DNA from: Halorarius halobius
Lineage (GTDB): Archaea > Halobacteriota > Halobacteria > Halobacteriales > Haloarculaceae
DNA: 64,000 nucleotides
Reading direction: 5' to 3'
Assembly (NCBI RefSeq): GCF_024298865.1
Contig: NZ_CP101161.1
Coordinates: 1,075,227 to 1,139,226 of the forward strand
Below, one piece after another: positions 42,693-53,744 of this stretch (positions are counted from its first letter, which is position 1; every line of letters begins with the position of its first letter). The translations under genes and the position numbers were made by a program. A model generated the notes under the pieces. That model did not search any database, had not been told where the DNA came from, and saw only the letters and a list, made by a program, of their open reading frames with translations.

Positions 42693-43535
42693 ATGGAGGT
42701 GAACTGCGAGGGGTGTGCCGGCTGCTGTATCGACTGGCGGTCGCTCTCGACTGCTGCTGGCGACTACGAGCAGCAGGGGCGGTATCGGCCGCTCGACGAC
42801 ACCTACACCCTCGTGCCGCTGTCCAGCGACGAACTCCGCCGGTTCGTCGCGGACGGGTTCGGGGACGTGCTCGCGCCCCGACTGTTCGCGGCCGACGAGG
42901 GGGTGGCCGTCGACGGTCACACGCTCGCGGCCATCGAGGGGACCCCGGTGTTCCAGGTGGGGCTCCGCAAGCCTCCCAAGCCCGTCGCGCCGTTCGACGC
43001 CGACCCGGCGTGGCTCGACACCTGCGTCTTCCTCGACCCGACGACGCTCCAGTGTCGAATCCACGGTACGGACCGCTATCCCGAGGCGTGTGCGACGTAC
43101 CCGGGCGACAACCTCGCGCTCGACCACGAGACCGAGTGCGAGCGGGTGGAGGCGGCGTTCGGCGGCGACCGCCTTCGCGAGCAGACGCCGCCCGACGGCG
43201 CCGGCATCGATCCCATGCCGCTGGGCGCGACGGTGTTCGGCCACCCCGACGCCGGGCGACTGGCCGGCGTCGTCGAGCGAGTTGCGGCCGCGCGCCCGAC
43301 CGACACGGACCGGGCGGAACTCGTCGCCGTCGCGGCCGCGCACCGGCCGGGAAGCCTGGAGGTGGACCGCGACCGGTACGAGTCGGCCCGCGCCGCGGTC
43401 CTCGATGCCGACTCGTGGGCCGGCCGCGCCCTCGACGAGTGGGAACGCCGCGCTAACCGGACGGAGCCGGCGCCGTCGGCCGCCCGCGCTGTCGAGGACG
43501 ACAGGGGCGCGCCACCGACGCCCGGGTGGGATTAA
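42693..43535 (+). CDS. YkgJ-type cysteine-cluster protein (280 aa)
   Basis: The N-terminal CEGCAGCC followed by CVFLDPTTLQCRIHGTDRYPEACATYPGD forms the CxxCxxCC...C...C..YP pattern of YkgJ/Fe-S-type cysteine cluster proteins, thought to bind zinc or iron-sulfur. A C-terminal acidic and helical half (~res 150-280) has no named domain. Function unknown. It is the first of three genes that run on the same strand to 45197, probably one transcript. Confidence 0.85.
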   Translation: MEVNCEGCAGCCIDWRSLSTAAGDYEQQGRYRPLDDTYTLVPLSSDELRRFVADGFGDVLAPRLFAADEGVAVDGHTLAAIEGTPVFQVGLRKPPKPVAPFDADPAWLDTCVFLDPTTLQCRIHGTDRYPEACATYPGDNLALDHETECERVEAAFGGDRLREQTPPDGAGIDPMPLGATVFGHPDAGRLAGVVERVAAARPTDTDRAELVAVAAAHRPGSLEVDRDRYESARAAVLDADSWAGRALDEWERRANRTEPAPSAARAVEDDRGAPPTPGWD

Positions 43536-43560
43536 GTCGCTTCCGTGCGTTCCTCCGGAC

Positions 43561-44478
43561 ATGCACGTTCTCGTCACCGGGGCGACCGGGTTCGTCGGCG
43601 GGCGACTCGTTCCCGCGCTCGTCGAGCGTGGTCACGACGTTCGCGTGCTCGTGCGTGACCCGTCCCGATACGACGCGCCCGAGGGGGTCGAGGTGGCGTC
43701 GGGCGATTTGCTGGAACCCGGAAGCTTCGAGGCCGCCCTGGAGGGTGTCGACGCCGCGTACTATCTCGTCCACTCGATGCAGGCCGGGGGCGGGTACGCG
43801 GAGCGGGACCGCCGTGCGGCCCACAACTTCGCGGCCGCCGCCAGCGAGGCCGGCGTCGAGCGCGTGGTGTATCTCGGCGGCCTCGGGGACGACCGCGACG
43901 AGCTCTCGGAGCATCTCGAGTCGCGCCGCGAGGTGGAGCGAATCCTCGCGGACGGCGAGTACGCGCTGACGACGCTCCGTGCGGCCATCATCATCGGGGA
44001 CGGGTCGACGTCGTTCGAACTCGTCCGGCAACTGGCGAAGCGGCTCCCGGTGATGGTGACGCCGAAGTGGGTCCGGACGCCGTGCCAGCCCATCGCCATC
44101 GACGACGTGATCGCGTATCTCGTCGGCGTGCTGGACGTACCCGAGACCGCCGGCGGGACTTACGAAATCGGCGGCCCTGAGGTGCTCGCCTACGAGGACA
44201 TCGTCCGGACCGTCGCGGAACACGTCTCGGGACGGGCACCGTACATCGTTCCGGTGCCGGTGTTGACGCCGCGGCTGTCGAGCTACTGGCTCGGCTTCGT
44301 GACGGACGTGCCGACGAGCGTCGCCCACCCGCTCGTGCTCGGTTTGAAGAACGCCGTCGTCGTCACCGACCACCGCATCGACGACCTGCTCGACGTCGAG
44401 AAGACGCCGTTCGAGACGGCCGTCGCCCGCGCGCTCGGGGAGGTCCCGTCGGAGCCAACGCCCGTGGAGGTCGCATGA
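43561..44478 (+). CDS. NAD(P)-binding SDR-extended protein (NDUFA9/atypical reductase type)
   Basis: The 305-residue Rossmann protein begins MHVLVTGATGFVGGRLVPAL (GxxGxxG) and continues YYLVHSMQAGGGYAERDRRAAHNFA and ERVVYLGGLGDDRD, hallmarks of the NmrA-like/NDUFA9 subfamily of extended SDRs. A catalytic YxxxK is not evident, so it may act as a redox sensor or assembly factor for the respiratory chain. The final codons overlap the start of the following membrane-protein gene by 4 nt, implying a functional link. Confidence 0.88.
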   Translation: MHVLVTGATGFVGGRLVPALVERGHDVRVLVRDPSRYDAPEGVEVASGDLLEPGSFEAALEGVDAAYYLVHSMQAGGGYAERDRRAAHNFAAAASEAGVERVVYLGGLGDDRDELSEHLESRREVERILADGEYALTTLRAAIIIGDGSTSFELVRQLAKRLPVMVTPKWVRTPCQPIAIDDVIAYLVGVLDVPETAGGTYEIGGPEVLAYEDIVRTVAEHVSGRAPYIVPVPVLTPRLSSYWLGFVTDVPTSVAHPLVLGLKNAVVVTDHRIDDLLDVEKTPFETAVARALGEVPSEPTPVEVA

Positions 44479-45197
44479 AGCGGCCGGAGTACGGCGAGAC
44501 GTGGGTGTACGAGTCCATCGTCGGCGCGCTTCCCGGTATCGACCTGCCGCCCTCGGTCGCCATCGGCATCCAGTTCGGACTCTTCGAGGTCGCACTCCTC
44601 GCGCTGGCGTGGTACTACGACCTCTGGAGTGCGGCGCTCGCGGGCACCGTCGCGGTCGCGGTCGCCGCCGTCGGGAGCGCCGAGATGCTCCGAATCGGCC
44701 GCTTGGCGCGCCGGGGCGACGCACCGGTGGCGTACACGCGGCTCCTGTTCGGGTCGAGCATCGAGGTGGTGCTCGCGGTGCTCGCGTACGTCGCGCTGGT
44801 CACCCACCTGTTCGTCTTCGACCCGCGGACGGGGGGCACGCCGCTCGTCGAGACGCTGTTCGGCCCCGAACCGCCGATACTGGCGGTGTATCTGATGCTT
44901 CTCGTGCTGTGGGACGTCTGCTACCGCATCGGGACGGGATGGTGGGCGTCGGTCGTGGCGCTCTGGCGGTCGACCCAGTGTGAGCTACATCCGACCGCGC
45001 GTCGCGCGTTCGTCCGGGCGGACCTCGAAACGATGGCGTTCGGGCTCGTGCAACTAGTGCTGGCGCCGTTCCTCGTCGGCCGGCCCGTGCTCCTGTTCGC
45101 ACTGGTCGGCCACGTCGTCGCCGTGACGGTGGTGACGGCGCTGTCGCTGGCCGTGTTGCACGCTAGAGGAGCAGACGGCGTCAGCGTCCCGACTTGA
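44475..45197 (+). CDS. Multi-spanning membrane protein, DUF7530-like (240 aa)
   Basis: At least five hydrophobic segments are seen, including AIGIQFGLFEVALLALAWYY, VVLAVLAYVALVTHLFVF, ILAVYLMLLVLWDVCY and LVQLVLAPFLVGRPVLLFALVGHVVAVTVVTALSLAVL. The N-terminus MKRPEYGETWVYESI is distinctive. The family is haloarchaeal (number from memory) and uncharacterised. It overlaps the SDR gene (ATGA), so the two proteins probably act together, for example at the membrane. Confidence 0.82.
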   Translation: MKRPEYGETWVYESIVGALPGIDLPPSVAIGIQFGLFEVALLALAWYYDLWSAALAGTVAVAVAAVGSAEMLRIGRLARRGDAPVAYTRLLFGSSIEVVLAVLAYVALVTHLFVFDPRTGGTPLVETLFGPEPPILAVYLMLLVLWDVCYRIGTGWWASVVALWRSTQCELHPTARRAFVRADLETMAFGLVQLVLAPFLVGRPVLLFALVGHVVAVTVVTALSLAVLHARGADGVSVPT

Positions 45198-45357
45198 TCT
45201 GTTTGAACTGGTCGAGCAGTTCCTCCGTCGAGTCCCCCGAGTCGTACTCCACCTCTCCCCGATACTGCGTCCGGTCGTCGTCGTCGCTCACGTCGACCGA
45301 GGAGGTCTTCTGCTCGCGGCGCTCGTGCTCGTCCTCGTCATAGGCACCCATTGACAT
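45181..45357 (-). CDS. Small acidic protein, DUF5786-like (58 aa)
   Basis: The protein begins MSMGAYDEDEHERREQKTSS and ends EELLDQFKQIKSGR. The strongly conserved MGAYDEDEHERRE start and the EYDSGDSTEELLDQFK end match a haloarchaeal family recalled as DUF5786; it is small, acidic and soluble, with unknown function. Its 3' end overlaps the convergent membrane gene by 17 bp. Confidence 0.85.
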   Translation of the reverse strand: MSMGAYDEDEHERREQKTSSVDVSDDDDRTQYRGEVEYDSGDSTEELLDQFKQIKSGR

Positions 45358-45479
45358 GGTAACTACACTCTCACTTGCGAGTTGTTGGTAATGAATGTAA
45401 CGGGGAAACAGCGGGGGCGTTTATATGCTACCCGCCGATAGACGCAACCTGTAAACGTTCTCCGGACCGAGTAGTCGGT

Positions 45480-46478
45480 GTGGCAGGTCCCCTTCGATTC
45501 CGTCGCTCGAACCAGTCGTGGAACGAGCAGCGGGTCCGCGACCGGTTGCTGAAACCCCTCGACGCCGGCATCGGTGCTCGCCTGGAGGAGCCGTGGTTTC
45601 CGACGCCGTCGGGGTACGAGGCGGTTCGGCTGGAGATGCACAACGGCGAGTTCGCGCTGTTCACGTGGACCGACGGGACGGCCTACTGGATGGGGAACAC
45701 GACGACGCCGGAGGTGTTGTGGCGCACCGACAAGTACGACTTCACCGAGGTGCCGTATCAGGTCGCGCGGTGGGCCCAGCGCGAACTGCTCGCGCGGCTC
45801 GAACTCGTCGACCCGTGGCTGACCGAGTACGACCACGTCGCGTGGTTCTTCCTCCCGGTGTTCTGCTCGAAGGACGGCCGGACGACGACCCGGCGGTTCT
45901 TCGACGAGCACGCCGCCGGTTTTCCCGACGCGACCCGCGAGGAGGCGCTTTCGTTCTTCGAGGACGCACTCTCGACGGGGATGCTCGACGACCACCGGTA
46001 CACGATGGCGTCGAAACTCGGCACCAGCGAGGGGCTCGACGTGGGCCGGATGGCCGCGACGATGGGCGAGTTCACCGTCGCCAAACTGCTCGACGACGCC
46101 GGGGTCTCCTTCGAACCGGAAGTGCAACTCGACAGCGGGCACGCGCTCGACTTCCGCGTGGCTGGCGACCACCTCGTCGAGGTGACGCGGCCGCTTCCGC
46201 CGGAGCGCCGGAGCCGCGCGGACACGCCCGTCGCGGCCGTCCGCGAGACCGCTGGGGCGAAGAACGCCGACCAGCTCCGGGCGCACCCGGACGCGACGCT
46301 GTTCGTCGACTGCTCCTCGTTCCGCGACGACGAGTGGGCGACGGTCCGAGCGGAACGACCGTCGGTCTCCCACGACCCGACGGTGGTGTTCCGTGCTCGC
46401 CCCGACGGCCGTATCGAAGGCTATCGACACGGCACGCTCCCGTTCGAGTTGAACGGCGCGGTCGAGTGGCTGGAGTAG
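45480..46478 (+). CDS. Haloarchaeal protein, DUF5784-like; possible PD-(D/E)XK fold
   Basis: The 332-residue protein starts at GTG 45480 (VAGPLRFRRSNQSWNEQRVRDRLLKPLDAGIGARL). It contains AKLLDDAGVSFEPEVQLDSGHALDFRVAGDHLVEVTRPLPP (~res 198-240), with an Asp followed ~8 residues later by E-x-T, the strand pattern of PD-(D/E)XK nucleases with a variant last residue (T for K). The rest is helical and acidic. I recall the family as DUF5784, haloarchaea-only. A nuclease role is an inference. The first 35 codons of the longer frame are not counted. Confidence 0.75.
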   Translation: MAGPLRFRRSNQSWNEQRVRDRLLKPLDAGIGARLEEPWFPTPSGYEAVRLEMHNGEFALFTWTDGTAYWMGNTTTPEVLWRTDKYDFTEVPYQVARWAQRELLARLELVDPWLTEYDHVAWFFLPVFCSKDGRTTTRRFFDEHAAGFPDATREEALSFFEDALSTGMLDDHRYTMASKLGTSEGLDVGRMAATMGEFTVAKLLDDAGVSFEPEVQLDSGHALDFRVAGDHLVEVTRPLPPERRSRADTPVAAVRETAGAKNADQLRAHPDATLFVDCSSFRDDEWATVRAERPSVSHDPTVVFRARPDGRIEGYRHGTLPFELNGAVEWLE

Positions 46479-46898
46479 GGCGAGCAGGCGGTCCGCTCTC
46501 CGGCGCGAGACGGTGGACCGCACACCCGCCGTGTTCGTCCCGCGCGACGGCTACGTCACGGGGCCGGTGGCCGCGGATTGGTATATAAACCTCGGGCCGG
46601 CGGCGTGCGCGCGGCGAGCGAACACAACGACGGAGAGCCATGCGAGGACAGAGCATCCGCGAGGGAGTGGTGCGCGGTTCACGGCACGCGAGCGTAGCGA
46701 GCGTGCCGTAGCATGCACGGACTGACGCGACCCGGGGCTCGCGGAGGGAGTGTGCGCGCATACTTTCCACCACCGTGAGACTCGCCTCGCCGTTCTCCCG
46801 TCGACCGAACCGCACACCGCTCGCCTCACGAGCAATCGGGCGCTTCGCGGCCGATGACAGCCTTGCCGGCACGATTCGCGCGCCGTGTAAAAACTGGA
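46479..46898. other. 420-bp gap with orphan promoter and inverted repeat
   Basis: No convincing protein gene was found. GTATATAAAC (46581-46590) is a textbook TATA box predicting a transcript start near 46612. The only frame after it is a 23-residue ORF at 46640 (MRGQSIREGVVRGSRHASVA), preceded by GGAG. ACGGCACGC (46681-46689) and GCGTGCCGT (46701-46709) form a 9-bp inverted repeat that could be a terminator or RNA hairpin. The region could encode a small RNA or be a remnant. Confidence 0.45.
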
Positions 46899-47177
46899 CT
46901 AGAAGGAGACCTGTTCCGGGCCGTTCTCGCCGACGGTCGGCGCGTCGCGGTCCGAGTACCCCTTCCGGCCGATGCCCTTCTCGGAGATGGCCGACCGCGC
47001 GGCGAGCTTCGCCCCCTCGGCGTCCTGGTACGTCTCCTCCCCGAGCCGCCCCAGCGCGTCGCCGAGCGTCTCCGTCCCGTTGGGCAACTGCAGTTCCAGC
47101 TCGCCGTACTCGTCGATGAGCTCGCCGGTCGTCGCGGGGAACGAGTGGGCCTCGAACGAGTCGTCCGCGTCGGCCAT
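46899..47177 (-). CDS. Haloarchaeal conserved protein, DUF5789-like (92 aa)
   Basis: The acidic protein begins MADADDSFEAHSFPATTGEL, with LIDEYGELELQLPNGTETLGDALGRLGEETYQDAEGAKLAARSAISEKGIGRKGYSDRD. The LQLPNGTETLGDAL segment is the conserved core of a haloarchaeal family recalled as DUF5789; unknown function. The ATG at 47177 was chosen over 47186. It is divergent from the PHP gene. Confidence 0.83.
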   Translation of the reverse strand: MADADDSFEAHSFPATTGELIDEYGELELQLPNGTETLGDALGRLGEETYQDAEGAKLAARSAISEKGIGRKGYSDRDAPTVGENGPEQVSF

Positions 47178-47305
47178 GAATCGCATGTGAGGTGAGAGTC
47201 CGTGAACGTTAATGAACGTTGTGAGCAAACTGCCTTGCAGAATCGGATGTGATTAAGGAGAATTAAGGAGCAAGCCGTAAGGCCGCCCCGCCCGCCGGTC
47301 CGGGT

Positions 47306-48091
47306 ATGGTAGTCGCGGACCTCCACGTCCACACGACGAACTCCGACGGGGCGATGGCGCTCGAGGCGGTGCCGGCGGCCGCGAAGCGCGCGGGCGTCGA
47401 CACCGTCGCGGTGACCGACCACGACCGCGTCCACCCGGACCTCGACGCCGTGAGCGAGCGCCGCGACGGCGTCCGTCTCGTCCACGGCATCGAACTCCGC
47501 GTCGAGACCGGCGACCAGCGTCTCGACCTGCTCGGCTACGGCGTCGACCCGACGGCCGACCTCGAACGCGAGATAGAGCGCATCCAGCGCGACCGGGTCG
47601 AGCGCGGCCGCGCCATCATCGAGAACGTCGAGGACCGCCTCGGCGTCGACCTCGGCCTCGATGCCCGACCGGGTCTCGGGCGCCCGCACGTCGCCCGTGC
47701 CACCGCCGAGGCGACCGACATGAGCTACGAGCAGGTGTTCGAGGAACTCATCGGCGACGACGGCCCCTGCTTCGTCGCGCGTGACGTATCGGCCTTCGAG
47801 ACGGGCCGGGACCTGCTGGGGGACGCCTGCGCGCTCGTCGGCCTCGCACACCCGTTCCGCTACCCCGACCCGGCAGCCGCGCTCGACCGTTGCCGCGACC
47901 TGGACGCAGTCGAGCGGTTCTACCCCTACGGCAGGGAGGTCGACACCGGGCTCGTCGACCGGGCCATCGACCGCTACGACCTCGTCGCCACGGGCGGGAG
48001 CGACGCCCACGACGACGAACTCGGGAAGGCGGGGCTGGGTGCCGACGGCTACGAGCGGTTCCGCGCGGCGGCAGGCTTGCCCGACCCGTAG
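47306..48091 (+). CDS. PHP-domain phosphoesterase
   Basis: The 261-residue protein shows the full PHP metal-ligand set: DLHVHTTNSDG (~res 5-15), VTDHDR, VHGIELRV, GRPHVA, LAHPFRY and GSDAHDDE. Stand-alone PHP proteins of this type include the 5'-3' exonuclease RNase AM (TrpH/YciV) and histidinol phosphatase-like enzymes. The specific substrate (RNA ends or pAp-like nucleotide) is not decided by sequence. The ATG at 47306 begins directly with the metal site. Confidence 0.88.
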   Translation: MVVADLHVHTTNSDGAMALEAVPAAAKRAGVDTVAVTDHDRVHPDLDAVSERRDGVRLVHGIELRVETGDQRLDLLGYGVDPTADLEREIERIQRDRVERGRAIIENVEDRLGVDLGLDARPGLGRPHVARATAEATDMSYEQVFEELIGDDGPCFVARDVSAFETGRDLLGDACALVGLAHPFRYPDPAAALDRCRDLDAVERFYPYGREVDTGLVDRAIDRYDLVATGGSDAHDDELGKAGLGADGYERFRAAAGLPDP

Positions 48092-48123
48092 GCGTTAATG
48101 CCGGTGCTCTCGTAGCCGTTTGC

Positions 48124-48285
48124 ATGCAGTGTCACTACTGCGACGAGGAGGCCGCCGTCGCCGTCGAGAAGGACCACATCAAGGTCGGCCTCTGCGAGGA
48201 TCACTTCCGCGACCGCATGGAGGAACTCTCCGAGGAGGGGTGGATGGAAGACCTCCAGGAAGAACTCGACATCGACCGCTCCTGA
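48124..48285 (+). CDS. Small zinc-binding protein, DUF6757-like (53 aa)
   Basis: The protein starts MQCHYCDEEAAVAVEKDHIK and has GLCEDHFRDRMEEL, giving C-H-x-x-C...C-x-x-H ligands of a small zinc knuckle, then an acidic helix (MEDLQEELDIDRS). A GTTAATG box at ~48095 lies 27 nt upstream. It is a common, conserved haloarchaeal mini-protein (family number from memory) with unknown function. Confidence 0.8.
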   Translation: MQCHYCDEEAAVAVEKDHIKVGLCEDHFRDRMEELSEEGWMEDLQEELDIDRS

Positions 48286-48321
48286 CACGCGTTCTGCGAA
48301 ACGAGACACGGCAGGTCACCC

Positions 48322-50944
<2,623 letters not shown>

Positions 50945-50982
50945 ACCGGATAGACGCGCCGGGAGGCCGTAACCGTTGGCCC

Positions 50983-52089
50983 TCAGAGGTCCGCGACGTC
51001 CTCGATGGCGTCGGTCAGCGCCCTGATGCTCTCGACGTCGTGTTCGCCCATGTGGCCGATGCGGAACGTCTTCTCCGACAGCGTCGAGCCGTAGCCGTTC
51101 GAGAACACCATGTCGTACTCCTCGTCGATGGTCTCGATGGTGCCGGCGACGTCGATGCCCTGCGTGTTCTCGACGCAGGTGACCGTCCGGGAGGCGTGCT
51201 CCTCGTCGGGGAACACGTCGAAGTGGTCGCGGGCCCACTCGCGGGTGTACGCGGCCATCTCGCGGTGGCGGCGGTCCCGGGCCGCGTGGCCCTCCTCCAG
51301 CATGTGCTTCATCTGCTTGCGGTAGGCGAGCATGATGGGGATGGCCGGCGTCGAGTGGGTCTGTCCCTTCCGGTCGTAGTAGTCGAGACAGCGCTGGAAG
51401 CCGCCGTACCACGAGGCCGAGTCCTTGTCGAGTTCCCGCTCGTAGGCCGCGTCGGAGACGACACACACCGCGAGGCCGGGCGGCATGGCGAACGCCTTCT
51501 GGGTCGAGGTGAAGATGGCGTCGATGTCGTGGGCCTCGACGTCGACGTAGTCGCCGCCGAGACAGGAGATGGCGTCGACGACGAAGTAGGTGTCCGGGTA
51601 GTCGGCCACGAGGTCGCCGATCTCCTCGACGGGGTTGCGCACGCCCGTCGACGTCTCGTTCATCACGAGGCCGACGGCGTCGTACTCCTCGGCGTCGAGC
51701 GCGTCGCGCACGTCCGCCGGGTCGACCGCCTCGCCCCACTCGTACTCGATGCGGTCGACCTCCTTGCCCAGGCGCTCGGCGACGTTCGCCTGCCGCTCGC
51801 TGAAACTGCCACACGTCGGCACGAGCATCTTCTCGTCGACGAGGTTGAGCGTCGTCGCCTCCCAGAACTCCGTGCCGGAGGCCGTGAGGACGATGACGTC
51901 GTTGTCGGTGCCGAGGAACTCCTTGGTGTCCTCGACGATGGTCGTGTACAGGTCGGTCATCCGGTCCATCCGGTGGCCGAACATCGGTTCGGCCATCGCC
52001 TCGATGACGTCGTCGCGGACCTGTGTCGGGCCCGGCAGGTACAGCGTCTTGTCGCGGTAGTCGTCTCTGTATTCGCGTTTCTCGGTCAC
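50983..52089 (-). CDS. Class V aminotransferase (alanine--glyoxylate/serine-pyruvate type)
   Basis: The 368-residue PLP enzyme shows LYLPGPTQVRDDVIEAM, GHRMDRMTDLYTTI, the cofactor strand VVDAISCLGGD and the Schiff-base Lys in FTSTQKAFAMPPGLAV (~res 190). C-terminal GYGSTLSEKTFRIGHMGE is typical of alanine-glyoxylate and serine-pyruvate aminotransferases, including archaeal homologues active in Ser/Gly or cofactor routes. A GTG at 52089 starts MTEKREYRDDYRDK. The exact substrates are not decided here. Confidence 0.92.
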   Translation of the reverse strand: MTEKREYRDDYRDKTLYLPGPTQVRDDVIEAMAEPMFGHRMDRMTDLYTTIVEDTKEFLGTDNDVIVLTASGTEFWEATTLNLVDEKMLVPTCGSFSERQANVAERLGKEVDRIEYEWGEAVDPADVRDALDAEEYDAVGLVMNETSTGVRNPVEEIGDLVADYPDTYFVVDAISCLGGDYVDVEAHDIDAIFTSTQKAFAMPPGLAVCVVSDAAYERELDKDSASWYGGFQRCLDYYDRKGQTHSTPAIPIMLAYRKQMKHMLEEGHAARDRRHREMAAYTREWARDHFDVFPDEEHASRTVTCVENTQGIDVAGTIETIDEEYDMVFSNGYGSTLSEKTFRIGHMGEHDVESIRALTDAIEDVADL

Positions 52090-52188
52090 GGGAGCCACCT
52101 CTCGGGTGTGGTGTACCGTTGCTGTGGGCCGGCAAGGGCGTTGTGATAGCGGCCGCACTTCCGGTGGCACCCCGTCGTGCCTCAGCGG

Positions 52189-53382
52189 TCACTCCTCGGG
52201 CCGGGCGAACGTCGCCACGCGCTCGACGTCCAGCCGCATGAGGGCGGGAAGAAGCGCCACCGCCAGCAGCATCTCCGCACCGCCCGCCACCAGGAACGCC
52301 GTCTCGACGCCGAGGCGGTCGGCGGCCGCCTCGCCGCCGAGCACGCCCGTCAGGAAGCCGAGCGAGCCGGCGACGTTGAACCCGCCCGTCGCCGTCCCCC
52401 GGCCGTCGTCGGCCGCGAGGTCGTTGACCAGCGCGAGCGTCGCGGGCGCACACAGCGCGCCCAGCCCCCCGACGAGCGCCATCAACACGGCGGCGACGAC
52501 GGCGGAGGGCGCAAACGAGACGGCGACGATGACCGCGCCGTAGGCGAACGAGCCGGCGGCGACCGGCCCCACGCGGCCGATGCGGTCCGACAGCACCCCG
52601 AGCGGGTACTGCAACAGTGCGAAGGGGAGGAAGAACGCGCCCAGAAGGAGGCCGGTGCCGGCGGCGTCGAGCCCGAACCGGGTCTGGAAGAACACGACCC
52701 CCACGAGCGCGAAGAACCCCGCGGTGAACCGGTCGGCGAAGCCGAACGCGTAGGGGACGGCGAGCGCGGGCCGCTCCCGGACCGTCAGGAGTGCCGCGAG
52801 CGTCCGGGCGTCGCCGCCCGCACCGCCCCGCTCCCGCAGGCGGGTGGCCGCGAGGCCGACCGCGACCATCAGCACGGCGGCCACCAGCAGGGGCACCCGG
52901 GGGCCGAGCCGGTATAGCTGGCCGCCGACGGGCGCACCAAGCCCCGTCCCGAGGCCGATGGCGATGCCCGCGGCGCCCATGTTCCGGCCGTTGCCGCCGC
53001 CGAGGTCCATCAGCGTCGCTATCGCCAGCGAGAACGCGCCGATGGTGAACGCGCCCTCGACGAACCTGACGGCCAGCACGACGGCGAACGGCACCGTCGG
53101 GAGCGCCGCGAGCGCGAGATACGCGAGACCGCCGCCGAGCGCGCCGGCCGCGATGAACGCCCGGCGCCGTCCCGCCGCGTCCGACAGCGCGCCCCACACG
53201 CCCGCGAACAGGACGAACCCCGCGAACTCCGCGGCGAGGAAGGCCGCGCCCGCATCGAGCGCCCCCGTACCGCCGAACGACGCAACCAGCTGTGGCACCC
53301 CCGGATAGAGGAGCACCTGCGCGAACAGGACGGCGAACACGACGGTTGCGAGCGCGACTCGCTCGCGGCGCTGGCCGCTCAC
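52189..53382 (-). CDS. Major facilitator superfamily transporter
   Basis: The ~397-residue protein has 12 predicted transmembrane helices and the MFS loop 2-3 motif GALSDAAGRRRAF (~res 54-66), repeated in the second half as GVLSDRIGRVG. The LALAALPTVPFAVVLAVRFVEGAF stretch is typical of drug/proton antiporter-like members. The substrate is unknown. GTG 53382 (VSGQRRERVALATVV) was chosen; the frame stays open to TTG 53409, which adds nine residues. Confidence 0.9.
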   Translation of the reverse strand: MSGQRRERVALATVVFAVLFAQVLLYPGVPQLVASFGGTGALDAGAAFLAAEFAGFVLFAGVWGALSDAAGRRRAFIAAGALGGGLAYLALAALPTVPFAVVLAVRFVEGAFTIGAFSLAIATLMDLGGGNGRNMGAAGIAIGLGTGLGAPVGGQLYRLGPRVPLLVAAVLMVAVGLAATRLRERGGAGGDARTLAALLTVRERPALAVPYAFGFADRFTAGFFALVGVVFFQTRFGLDAAGTGLLLGAFFLPFALLQYPLGVLSDRIGRVGPVAAGSFAYGAVIVAVSFAPSAVVAAVLMALVGGLGALCAPATLALVNDLAADDGRGTATGGFNVAGSLGFLTGVLGGEAAADRLGVETAFLVAGGAEMLLAVALLPALMRLDVERVATFARPEE

Positions 53383-53422
53383 GCCCGGCCGTAGGAGCCG
53401 AGCCGACAAATCGGTGCGGGAC

Positions 53423-53560
53423 TCACAGCCGGTAGCTGGCTATTTCGGTCGACCCGCAGGCCGGACACGTCGCCCCGTCGACGCTGGTGCCACAGCGGCG
53501 ACACTCGCGGAGGTCCGCGCTCGGTTCCGCGCGCAGTGCCCGTCGCAGACGGTCGAACAT
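53423..53560 (-). CDS. Small zinc-ribbon protein (45 aa)
   Basis: The ORF gives MFDRLRRALRAEPSADLREC then RRCGTSVDGATCPACG, ending STEIASYRL. Two CxxC pairs separated by 9-10 residues are a zinc-ribbon knuckle. The basic N-terminal helix suggests nucleic-acid contact. It lies just upstream of the MFS gene on the same strand. Confidence 0.6.
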   Translation of the reverse strand: MFDRLRRALRAEPSADLRECRRCGTSVDGATCPACGSTEIASYRL

Positions 53561-53710
53561 GCCCGTCGGAACGACCGCCACCCTCTAATAGACGACCCGA
53601 CCGGCCCGGAACTGGAAACCGACACATGGCGACCGGTCCCTTCGCGAGCCGTCTGCCGGGCGTCTGACGCCGCGTTCCGTCCCCCGCGACAGAATTTGCC
53701 GTAACTCTCG

Positions 53711-53720
53711 GTTATAGATT
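53711..53720 (+). promoter_or_regulatory. TATA box of the metY-metX cluster
   Basis: GTTATAGATT is centred 29 nt before the metY ATG at 53745. Confidence 0.6.
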
Positions 53721-53744
53721 CTTCGAGCGATATGCGTCACATAC

